Shown here piece after piece: positions 10,205 through 20,800 of a stretch of DNA of 64,000 nt. Under the pieces are notes generated by a model. It worked only from the letters and a program-made list of their open reading frames with translations. It had not been told where the DNA came from and made no database searches. The stretch covers positions 35,799 to 99,798 of the forward strand of contig RWJK01001206.1 in assembly GCA_004335835.1 (NCBI GenBank), given 5' to 3'. This stretch comes from Scenedesmus sp. ARA3 (Eukaryota > Chlorophyta > Chlorophyceae > Sphaeropleales > Scenedesmaceae). A program made the position numbers and the translations under genes. Numbering within the stretch: the stretch's first letter is position 1; each line of letters starts with the position of its first letter.

Positions 10205-13200
10205 TGACGGGTGCCAGCAATGAGCACTGCCCAGGTAATAAAGCTAACAGCAGAGCAGTGCACGCCGTGCCGCTGCAGCTGCTTAGCCATACATGCAAAC
10301 GTGCGCCATGCAGCAGCAGCAGCAGCTGCAGAATCTCTGGCACACACCTGCCACGCCGGATGCTGGAACTTGAAGCTCCTGTTGGCCTCCCACACCAGGC
10401 TGTTGCACTTGAAGCCGCTGCCAAAAGCCAGCTGCAGCACACGCTGCCCTGCAGCCAAGCCTTGGAAGCTCTCGATGTACGCCAACACATACCTGCACGG
10501 GCAGAAGGAAACAGTTCAATTGTATGAAAATGTGAATCAAGAATGTGGTGTGGCTGCCATGCAGCCGCTGCCAAAGGCCAGCTGCAGCACCCGCTGCCCC
10601 GCCTGCAGGCCCTGGAAGGTCTCAATGTACGCCAGCACGTACCTGCGCGGGCAAAAATGATAGGTAAATTCAATTGTATTCGAACAAAAAATAGATGCAG
10701 CTGCCAAAGGCCAGCTGCAGCACGCGCTGGCCTGCCTGGAGGCCCTGGAAGCTCTCGATGTACGCCAGCACGTACCTGCAAATGCAAAGGCATGCCTTTG
10801 CAGCTACAACATTTATTCTGACGTTCCACTATGGATTTCTGCGCAGAAATCCAGAGTGGAACGTCAGAATAAATGTTGTAGCTGCAATTGCCAGCTGCAG
10901 CACGCGCTGCCCAGCAGCCAAGCCATGGAAGCTCTCAATGCACGCCAGCACGTACCTGAGCGGGAAATATTCTCAAAATGCAGCTGTGAAAGTGAATGCG
11001 ACGGTGTTATTTGCCAAAGGCCAGCTGCAGCACACGCTGCCCAGCAGCCAAACCCTGGAACGTCACCAGAAAGGCCAGCAGATTCCTGCTCGGGTAAAGT
11101 GATATGCAATACAATTGTCACTGGTTTGTGCCGTTATCTGGTTGTTATCTGCCCTGCTCAAAGGTTGCTGGGCCCCCCCTGAGGCCTGCTCTGCCAATTC
11201 GTTTGGCTGATTGTAATGCTGTTATAATATTCTTAAACAATACGCACCAGATGCTCCTGCAGCTGGTGTTGCCGTAGCGGGGTGAGGTTGGCCCTGCTTG
11301 GCTCCACATGAGGCCTGCTCTGCTTTGTTCAATTTTACGTAACATTGTTATTACAGCTGACAGTAACACGCACCAGATGCTGCTGCAGCTGGCGTTGCCG
11401 TAGCGGTACAGGCTGGCACTGCTGGGCTCCACCTGAGGCTTGTCATATTCATAATATGACATATGAAGCCTCAGGTGGACACAAAACTGTAACACAGTTA
11501 TAGCAACATAACATCACACGTACCAGATGCTGCTGCAGCTGGTGTTGCCGTAGCGGTAGAGGCTGGCCCTGCTTGGCTCAACGTAGCTGGCAGGCAGGGC
11601 CAGCTCCTTCTGGATGCCGTCTATCACAGCCTTGCCTCCTGCAAGCACATAACAGGGCAGATGTGACGCCGCCGTGTACGTGTGGTCGACACTGAGATTG
11701 CAGCTGCATGTAAGCGTGCCCAAAGATCGGCGTGTGGCGGACAGTGCGGCATACTGCACTGAACTGCGGTGCTGCGCGTGAGCCTGGGTCATACATTGCC
11801 ACAACACGCACTTTCACAGCCTTGGCATGCGTGCGTGTACATATGTACACACCTGTGTGTATGCTGATGTGCTCAGCACACTTCTGCAGGCCTGGTCGGT
11901 ACAACTGCAAGCCGTACGCGTGCCCTGAAGTCTGCAGGGAATGCACACACCCAAACCCTACAAGATGAACCCTGCACTTGTGCGTGCACGCACCTGTGTG
12001 TATGCAGATGTGCTTGGCGCACTTCTGCAGGTCCGGCTGGTACGGCTTCACGCCGTGGCGGCGCAGTCACACCCTAAACCCCTAAACCAAACCAAAAACC
12101 ATTCACCTGTGTGTATGCAGATGTGCTCAGCGCACTTCTGCAGGTCTGGCCGGTAGGGCTTCACACCGTGGCGGCGCAGCACCTTCCGGCTGACGTAGTT
12201 TGCGGCGAATGTCGCCTTCTCCCGCAGCGGCATGACCTTGGGCAGCAGCTCGGTGAAGTTGAGCCGCATTGCCTTAGCTGTTGCAGGCACGAGAATATCG
12301 TGGAATATGACAATGTGTTGTGAGGACGCGGGCCAAGAGGAGTCGCATGCTTGTAGTGCATGAATGTGTTTACTGTGCATCTTGGGCAGTACTCCAAACT
12401 ATATGCTTCGTAAGTGCTGCATCCCACATGCAATCTATGGAGTGGCCTTGAGCAGCTTGGTGTTTTTAAAGCCCTGGCCATCACACTCGGTCAATCTAGC
12501 ACATCGCACTGCATATATAGCTTGACTACATCCGCCTGCCCACCTTCCATTATATGCAGATTGTACATCAAGGGTTGAGGATCTATACAGCACAGCTAGC
12601 TGTAACACAGTGGGCACGTGTCAGGATCACAGGATCACAATACATCATTTGGAATCAGCAGCTCAAGCGCAATCGTGGGCATGCCCTTGGACAGCTTGAT
12701 GCCTTTCATTCCCTGCTCGTCCAGTGCCATGTTGAACTGTTCTGCAACTCCTTCAGAATATATCGAGGGAGCTACGGAAGAATGCAACATGGCACCAAGC
12801 TGCAACCTTTGTCAGGTCTCTAGATCTAGGTCTCTAGGTCTGCTGCCCTGCCCACGATCCAGCTGCTGAGCAACTCCATGACATAAGTCTTCTCATGTTT
12901 GGGGGACTACAGTTGATGCAACATTGCAGCGCACCTGCAAGCTTTGGAAGGTCCTTGGACAGTTTGATGCCCTTCAAGCACTGGCCATCCTTCAGCTTCT
13001 GAGCAGCACCTATCAGACAGCAGCACCTATCATATGTATTCCACATAATCTTCGGACACTACAGACGCGTGCAACAATGCTCCCTACCTGCGATCTTAAA
13101 CAAATCCTTTAACAGCTTGATGCCCTTTATGCCCTGGCCATCACAATCAGCCCATCTAGCGCAATAAACTGCAACAGAGCACATACAAACCACTGCTCAC

Positions 13201-13644
13201 CTGCAATTTTGGGCAGGTCCTTGGCCAGCTTGATGCCCTTTATGCCCTGGCCGTCCTCCAGCTCCTGTGCTGCGCCATACCATCTAATTTCACATGATGA
13301 AAACAGCTTCAAATGAGTGCAACACGCCACCGCTTACCTGCAATCTTAGGAAGATCCTTTGACAGCTTGACACCTCTGATGCCCTGGCCGTCCTCCAGCG
13401 CCTGTGCTGCACCATAATACATGTATCTTGCGAAGCATGTTAATGCGGCTGATAGACTGCAAGATCAAGCTTACTGTCACCTGCAATTTTGGGCAGGTCC
13501 TTGGACAGCTTGATGCCCTTCATGCCCTGGCCATCCTCCAGCTCCTGTGCAGCACCATATGCAGCATCTTCTGCCATAAGGTTGGTGCGCACCAGGCAGT
13601 GCAGCTTGTACTTGGCACGCCTGCGGCAGCAGCAGCAGCAGCAC

Positions 13645-13696
<52 letters not shown>

Positions 13697-16600
13697 GCGA
13701 TATCCTCTGGCATGAGGTTGGTGTGCACCAGGCTGTGCAGCTTTTACATGGCACGCCTGCGCCATTGAGGTGCAAGTGGGTGCAACGCGTGGGTGGAATG
13801 CTAAACAATAGTTGGTTGAAATGCACCCTACCAACCAACAATAACCACACCGGACAGCTTCCAGGGATCTTCAGTTACAGCAACTGTCTGTAACAGCGAG
13901 CGGCTGGCATCCGATTGTTGATCGGCTCATGACAGTGCCACACACCTGGCCTCGCTGCGCTTGTTGGTCAGCAGAATGGCAGCTGCCCCGGACCTGCAAG
14001 GCGGCAGCAGCAGCAGCAGCATGAACTGTTTCAAGTCACAGCAGCAGCTTCAAAGCTCAAGCCTGCATGTGCTACAGGCGGGGAAGCACACGCGCACACA
14101 TGCAGAGAGCACGGCATGGTGCATTGGCCCTGCTCACAGACAGCGCGCTTAGATTGACCCAAACACTACAAACATGCGGGCCCTGCCAAGCAAGCCTACC
14201 TGAAGAGCACGTTGGCCACCTGCATGCTGCGCTGTGTCCCTTTGTAGATGGACTGAGTGACAACCTCAGTGGACACCACCAGCGCATAGCTCCCCGGGCG
14301 CAGCAGCAGCGCCTGCTGAGCCAGCTCAATTGAAATGGGGCTGGCTGCGGGAGCAAAAAGGACATGCAAAGGATGCATGGTGGGGCAGGTGGCATGCGAA
14401 TCTGACAGCCTGTTGTGTTATGTGAGTTGCCAGGGCAAGCTACTTTCAGTTTGCTTGCTGCAGGGCAATGATGGCCACAAAGCATTCACAGCAAATGGTG
14501 AGTGACACATATGAGGCACCCCGTTGGACACCACCAGCGCATATATGCTATATAGCTGCCGGGGCACAGCAATAATGCCTGCTGCGCTAGCTCAATTGAA
14601 ATGGGGCTGGCTGCGAGGACGGGAGGGACACAAAAAAGCGTGTGGCTTTCATTGTGGCTTCCAAGCACATCAGCAGTACAACACAATACCAACAGAAGCC
14701 GTTTGTGCCTCACCTGCGCAACCCATGCCTCCCAGGTTGTAGTGCAGCGTCTTAGTGCTCAGGTTCAGATGGTTCATCAGCTGCGCTGCCAGGCTGGGAG
14801 TGGGGCAGAACACACTGCTGTTGACAACCACCACGCCAATGGCACTGGCCGGCACGCCAGTGCGCTGCAGCAGATCCCTGCGGATGTTTCAGGGGCCAGT
14901 GCAGGAAGCAACATAGTGCAAGGCAATAAGCGGCGGTGATGCGCAGGCAAAAACGCTGCTGTTGACCATCGCCAATCTGATGGCAATGGTGGGCACGCCA
15001 GTGCGCATCAGCAGATCCCGACGGCAGCAAAATACCAACACACGCAGAAGCAGTGCAGCACAAACATTGGTGGGGCAGAAAACGCTGCTGTTGACCACAA
15101 CAACACCAATGGCACTGGTGGGGACCCCAGTGCGCTGCAGCAGATCCCTGCAGCAAAGACGGTGCAAGCAGCAGCACATCCGGATGATGATGCATAAGAA
15201 CACGCTGCTGTTGACCACTGCAACATCAATAGCGCTAGTGGGCACGCCGGTACGCTGCAGCAGATCCCTGCAAGAGCAAAATGCAAAACAGCAGCAGCAG
15301 TGCAGCCAGCAGCAGCAGCAAGGCGCAGCGGTGATAACACATGCGCAGAGCGAACAAAGCGTGCTCATCAGCAGTGCATTCCCGACGTCACCGAAGCCTG
15401 CGGCGCCTGCAGTGGCACTGCAGGCTCTTGAAGAGCAGCACACATTGTGCGACTTCGCAGCACCGAGAGACACACGAGTTTCCAGCGGGTCCTGCAAGCG
15501 ACCCACGTCGCCTGCGCTGCTGCACTCACTGTGCTGCATGGATGGCCACGCTTTTCAATCTCACAAAAACATGCTGCCTTTATTGCTCGTCATGTAAAGT
15601 CTACTCACTGTGCTGCCCTGATAGCCACGCTGTCAAATTCCAGGCGTGCCTTGCCAGTGCTGGTGTCCTGGGGGAAGTTGTGCAACCCTGTACAGCAGTC
15701 AGGAGAGGGCAGGGAGGTGCAGGCGCGTTGCAGCATCAACAGTGGTTGCTTGATGAACTGGCACACTGCTAACAAGGCATGTTGCTGTGGTGCAGACGCG
15801 TTTGATTGTTTGGAATACTGTTGTACTATTCAAGACGACCAGCTTCTGTTTGGACCGCCCACAGCTGTTGTGTCTGCTACAGTACACAAGGGTATTGTCA
15901 ACACATGAGGTGTGCAGTACTGCTGGCCAGCATCGCCAGACAGCGCAGCTGAGCTTGACTGGCTTCAGGCAGCAGCATCTTTGCCATCATGATGGTGATC
16001 ACTCAACCTATTCGACATTGATGTGGCAGACATCACACTCACAGTCTGGCGCGTAGGTGGGGGGCCCCATGCCTGCTGCATACGGCACCTGCTGCTGGAA
16101 CTGCAGCACTCTTGCAACTGATAACACGCTATAACAAGAAAACCCAGAAGGAATCCACTCACAGTCTGGCGCGTAGGTGGCGGGCCCCATGCCTGATGCG
16201 TACAGCACCTTTTGCTGGAACTGCAGCACTCTTGCAACTGATAACACGCTACAACAAGACAACCCAGAAGGAATCACACTCACAGTCTGGCGCGTAGGTG
16301 GCGGGCCCCATGCCTGATGCGTACAGCACCTTTTGCTGGAACTGCAGCGACTCCTTTGAGAAGAAGTTGCTCTGCAGCGTGCTCTCATGCAGCCGCTCCC
16401 TGCTGTTGGCCCAGCTGTAGCATGGTGGCAAGGAGAATTCAGGCGGAAAGCAGTGGACAGCCACAGACAGCGAGCAGTGTTAGTATTTGCGGGTGGTGCT
16501 TGCTCACATCCAGTGCCGTATCCAACTGTAACAGCATCTTGCGCACCAAGCAAGCCCTGCTGTTTGCCTTGCGCTTGGCTACACCACAGACAACACACGG

Positions 16601-17184
16601 GCATTTGTATAGTAACTTGATCTCCTACCTGCTGGCCTAGCCGTTCAGCGAAGTGTGCAAGAACAGCGCGTGAAATCCGTTAGTGGCTACCACACCACTG
16701 CCAGTTCCGCTGGCCCTGCAAACCACATGTCTGCACTGCTGGCGTCCCGACCACATGTCAAGTTCAATAACTTTGGCTTTCCAAGTGCACATCAGGTGCT
16801 TGTGCAGCTCACCTGTCAGCTGGCCGCTGTGCTACAAAGTCCACCAGGTAGAGCGTTTTGGGCCTGACGCTGTAGATGGCAGCAGCAGCAACTGCCAGGC
16901 AGCAGAGCGCCAGCAGGGGCCACCACGGCGAACACTGCAGCAGCAAACAAGCGGAAAACAGCACAGGAGCGCGCTTCTGTTGTTACATTGTAATAGGCTA
17001 TGTTGTTACTGTCTGTGATAGCTGCTTTTGGCCAAGGAAGCATTAGGTTGCAGAGCTGCAGGGTGCCAAACTGCTTGGTGGCTGTTGCACTCTGCTGTGC
17101 CAGAAATGGGTGTCTGGCAGTCCAGCCGAAGCTTACCAGGTCGAGAGCACTAAGATAGTCTCCGAGTACGTCTAACGCGTCCAT
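9998..17184 (-). CDS. 3-ketoacyl-CoA synthase (FAE1/KCS type), 12 exons, complete
   Basis: Condensing enzyme of very-long-chain fatty acid elongation: joins malonyl-CoA to a long acyl-CoA; normally an ER-membrane protein. Exons (minus): 17184-17137, 16934-16813, 16414-16284, 15687-15609, 14877-14714, 14344-14200, 13993-13946, 13620-13481, 12277-12107, 11638-11524, 10492-10348, 10162-9998 (TAA). They total 1473 nt, 490 aa, the usual KCS size. Landmarks: hydrophobic N-terminus then [50 protein letters not shown] with catalytic Cys about 180; [43 protein letters not shown] with His about 348; [11 protein letters not shown] with Asn about 381; [12 protein letters not shown]. The Cys-His-Asn triad is intact. 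Exons 3, 5, 6, 8, 9, 10 and 11 have partial copies in introns, so more than one isoform is possible. The start ATG rests on the frame and the GTAAGC donor. Confidence 0.92.
10540..11095 (-). repeat. Four partial copies of KCS exon 11 start
   Basis: On the minus strand, copies of the exon beginning (encoding [21 protein letters not shown]) start near 11092, 10958, 10774 and 10641, upstream of the complete exon at 10492. Most follow an AG acceptor and end at or before FGSG without reaching the FKCNSLVW block, so they cannot replace the full exon. Confidence 0.85.
10798..10887. repeat. 90-bp near-perfect palindrome in a KCS intron
   Basis: Two 45-base arms (10798-10842 and 10843-10887) are reverse complements with one mismatch and no spacer; the centre reads TTTCTGCGCAGAAA. 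It lies between partial exon 11 copies. It would extrude as a cruciform in DNA or fold as a long hairpin in the pre-mRNA. Confidence 0.95.
11160..11425 (-). repeat. Partial copies of KCS exon 10 end
   Basis: Copies of the exon 10 tail ([17 protein letters not shown] plus a GTGCGTG-type donor) end near 11373 and 11250, with a further trace near 11165-11185. The catalytic Asn codon is repeated in the two clear copies. Complete exon 10 is 11638-11524. Confidence 0.8.
11429..11478. repeat. Compound inverted repeat in the exon 10 copy region
   Basis: Outer 13-bp arms CCACCTGAGGCTT (11429-11441) and AAGCCTCAGGTGG (11466-11478) enclose an inner inverted repeat GTCATATT/AATATGAC. Confidence 0.9.
11850..12072 (-). 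repeat. Two partial copies of KCS exon 9 end
   Basis: Copies of the exon 9 tail (Y.PDLQKCA.HICIHTG plus a GTGCGTGC or GTGTGTAC donor) end near 11990 and 11852, downstream of complete exon 9 (12277-12107). The catalytic His region is therefore present three times. Confidence 0.85.
12660..13405 (-). repeat. Five partial copies of KCS exon 8 end
   Basis: Copies of the exon 8 tail ([22 protein letters not shown] and its donor) end near 13337, 13200, 13090, 12935 and 12660, after complete exon 8 (13620-13481). Decay increases away from the complete exon. A partial copy of the exon 8 start lies upstream at about 13700-13750. Confidence 0.85.
13623..13695 (-). repeat. (CAG)n on the top strand, CTG before the KCS exon 8 acceptor
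   Basis: Read on the gene strand this is a CTG run ending two bases or so before the GCAG acceptor of exon 8 (starts 13620), the same arrangement as in the plus-strand genes. Confidence 0.85.
14500..14615 (-). repeat. Partial copy of KCS exon 6 start
   Basis: A second copy of the exon 6 start ([19 protein letters not shown]) after GCAG. It is interrupted after PGSY by an insertion that shifts the frame, so it is probably not used. Confidence 0.8.
14940..15275 (-). repeat. Three partial copies of KCS exon 5 start
   Basis: Copies starting near 15270, 15151 and 15022 encode RDLL.RTGVP..AI.(V)..VNSSVF after a TGCAG or CGTCGG context. None reaches the GGMGC active-site part, which exists only in the exon at 14877-14714. 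Confidence 0.85.
16040..16240 (-). repeat. Two partial copies of KCS exon 3 end
   Basis: About 120-bp units after exon 3 (16414-16284) repeat its tail (LQFQQ.VLYA.GMGP.TYAPDC) and the GTGAGTG donor at about 16164 and 16044. They are nearly identical, so the duplication looks recent. Confidence 0.88.
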
Positions 17185-17838
17185 ACTGAGCGCTGCTGCC
17201 TTGAACAAGCTAGTTGGTGCTTGCAGGATGTCGTGCTCTGCAGCAGATCGATTTTTGCTAAACGGAACTGTGTACCCGTCGTTCACTTACACAAGCTTGC
17301 ACCTCTTTACAGATATCGCATCCAAGGGCCGGTACCTGCCTATACGTGTCACATGCATCATGGTATGCGAAGCTTCTTATCCTGCCTGGCCCCGGACCAA
17401 ACGTCCGGCGCGTTTGACCTTGGGCCCGGCGCCCCACGCGTAGGGCCTGCAGTAGAAGCGCCGGATAAACCAGAACTATGTTCAACTTTTCAAGGTGGTC
17501 GAAGCCGCCGCCAGGAGAATGCCTTGGAGTGCCCGGGAGCTAGGCGTCATGATCATCACGATCGTCCAAGGATCATCATGTAATCGCAGCATGCATGCCA
17601 GGTGATACGCTTAGCATTACTTACTGTTCAGCAGGCAGCACAGCCAAACAAATACACTTTGCACATGATTTGAGAGAGGAAACAGGATACTCACATGTGG
17701 GTCCTGGCACGATCTTAGATGGTGTCGTGTGGTGTCTCAGATTGCATGAGTTTGTACGACAATAATAAACACATCCTGAGCATGCTACACCCGAATTACC
17801 GAGATTTTCAATCACTCCCCAAACAGTCCCTAGTGCTC
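17185..17838. other. Intergenic between MON2-like and KCS genes
   Basis: 654 bp between the MON2-like stop and the KCS start. It must contain the 3' UTR of the first and the promoter and 5' UTR of the second. I saw no convincing TATA box and no conserved reading frame. Confidence 0.5.
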
Positions 17839-20800
17839 TCACGCAAACAGCTGCCTGCCAACTGCCAGCAGCGCCCGCCTCAGCAGCGCACCCACAGCCC
17901 GATCCCTGCAGCCCACACAGCGAGCTAGCGACTCATACAGCAGCAGCAAGTGCCCCTGCTGCCTGCGAAGCATCTCTGCAGACCCAGAAGCATCTATGCC
18001 AGAGACCCCAGCTGCAGCAGCACCCCCAGCTGCTGCTGCTGCTCCTTGCAACACAGGGCTGCCATCACCATGCTGCTGCTGCTGCTGCTTGTAGTGCTCG
18101 TGCTGCTGGTACTGCTGATGCGCCATCAGCTGCTGCTGGTACTGGTGGGCATGCTGCGCTGCATGCAGGCACGCCGCAACTTGTGGCTGCTGCTCAACAA
18201 TATCTTCAAGCACTGCTATGTCCAGCTGCAGATCTACAAGCACTTGCAGCACACATGTGACCTCCTCAACTAGGCACGTGTGCTGCATCTGCAATAGCTG
18301 CTGCTGCTGCTGCTCCTGCAAGTCCTCTTCATGCTGCTGCTGCTGCTGCTGAACCAGCAGCTGCTCACCGCTGCCATCAACTGCTGCGGCGCTGCTGCCG
18401 CCAACCTTGCTGCTACTGGTCCCACCAGCATGCTCCGGCTGCTGCTGCTGACGCACCATTTCCTCCTCTAACACAACAGCCTCCTCTGCTGCTGCATACG
18501 CGCCCAGCACTGCAGCACACCTTCCCAGCAGCAGCGGCAGCGCAATCTGCGCCACCTCAAGCATCACGGCATTCATGCTGCCGGCAGAGCCCTCCGTGCC
18601 TCTGCCAGCCAGCAGCGCAAGCTTTCGCAGGCAGAGCTGGCTCACGCGGCGCTGCGCAGGCAGGCACAGCACACCAGAGTTTGGTGGAATCTGCACTGCT
18701 GCTGCTGCTGCCACTCCTGCCGAACTTGATGGCGCTGGAGATGCGCCTCTGCTGCGGGCAAGCTGCCTATTACTGGAGGGCCCCTTGCTGCTGCTGCCTT
18801 CTGCAGCAGCAGCAGCAGCAGCAGCAGCGGGCTCTGGAGACTGGCTGCCTGGTGTCTGATCAGCTGCAGCTGCTGGTGCCGCTGTTGCTGCAGGGCTTAC
18901 GCCAGGCTTGCTGCTGCTGCTGCTGCTAGTGGTGGTGGGGCAGCAGGCGTGGCCTGCTGATGATGCTGCGCCTGCTGCCACCACGCGCACCAGGCGCAGC
19001 CGCAATTCATATGCTGCACTGCTGCAGGAGGCCAGCACCACATCAGTAAGGCTGTCCAGCACAGCTGCCTGCAGCAGCAGCAGCAGCAACAGCAAGCCAC
19101 ACAGGTCGGTGGGGTAGGCAAACGCAAGCAGGTCCACCAGCGCTGCAGGAGCTCAGATGCACAGGCTAGCTTGCATGTATTTGTCGGCGCATGCTCGCCT
19201 GCATTGCAGTGTGCGGCATGAGGTTATGCGTGCGGTATGCTAGTGAGCATGGAAGCACGCACGTCAGTGTGGGCACATGTTATGTACCCAAGCCTGCACT
19301 ACATACAAACGACTGACGGTTACAACCAGCTGCGCATGCAAACCTTGTCACACCAGCCAGTTGAAGCCAGTATGATCACACAAGTCTAAGCCACACTCAC
19401 ATGTAGGTTGCTTTCAGCCGCTGCTGCGTCACTGCCTGTGCCGCTTGGCCTCCTGCTGCTGCCGCTGCTGCCGTTGCCCGCAGCTTGCTGCTGCTGCTTG
19501 GCTGCCGCTGCTGCTGCCACGTCTGCGGCTTGTGCCCTCAGGCTGTCAGGCAGGCCCCAGCCCAGCAGGAACATCTCAAAGGTGCCCGCCAACACCTACA
19601 GCATCACAATGCAACGCAACAACAAAGCGTCAGAAATGTGCAGCATCAAAATGCATCAGCTTGTGCCCTTAGGCTGTCCGGCAGGCCCCAGCACAGCAGG
19701 AACGTCTCAAAGGTGCCTGCCAACACCTGCGGCATGAGAAAGCATCACAACAACAAAGTGTCTCAAGTTAGTTGAGATATGCAGCATATTAATGCATCAG
19801 CTTGCGCCCTCGGGCAGGCCCCAGCCCATCAGGAACACGTTAAAGTTGCCCGCCAGCACATGCATTAGAGTATTGCAAACAGGCATGAGCATAGTGCTGC
19901 ACACATTGTGCACAGAACCTGGGAGAGCTGGGGCATCTCAGAAGTATTTAGGAGGGAATGCATACCTATTCGGCGGCAAAGGTGACTTGCAGATACACTC
20001 TCAACGGGAGATAACCATGCAGAAGTGAACAAGCATGTGTTGCCTCACCTGCCACGCGTTCTCTGGTGGCTGGTGGTGGTTGACGAACACAATGTTGACC
20101 GCAGGCAGCCCCGCGTTGACCACAGACACCAGCCCAGCTGCCACCGTACCATGAGCCTCGCCTGCCAGGCCGTCATGATATGCGCCTTTTTGAAACACAA
20201 TAGTCGAAAGTCAAGCGCACACCATTATTATTCAACACAAACAGCGCTGTGGCTCACCTGCCAGGCGTTCTCTGGTGGCTGGTGGTGGTTCACGTACATG
20301 ATGTTGACCGCAGGCAGGCCCGCGTTGACCACAGACACCAGCCCCGCTTCTGCTTGCTGCCACAGGGGTTCCCCAGAGGCCACGTGCCTTTACAATCTAT
20401 GATCAAGGGCTCAGCTTGCAACAGCTACAGGTGTATTCAATCATAAATTGCTAGTACTAAAGCAGCGTTGCACAACCAAGCGTTGCCTCACCTGCCATGC
20501 GTTCTCTGGCGGCTGGTGGTGGTTGACGAACATGATGTTGACCGCAGGCAGGCCTGCGTTGACCACAGACACCAGCCCCGCCGCTGCTTGCTGCCACAGG
20601 GGTTCCTCAGGGGCCACGTGCCGCAGCGCTGCACACTCGCCGAGCCCGTTCACGACAGCAGCGAAAAGCGACGCACGCACCTGGAAACATCACAGCAGCA
20701 GCAGCAGCAGCAGCAGCAGGGGTGCTGCTTAGTTGTGAGGTGCCGCAGCGCTGCACACTCGCCGAGGCCATTTACGACAGCAGCAAAGAGCGATGCACGC

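Noticed and set aside
12069..12092. Telomere-like CCCTAAACCCCTAAACC
   Set aside because: Only two imperfect units inside a KCS intron; similar single units occur near 26682 and 59700, so it looks like chance or a relic rather than a telomere or array.
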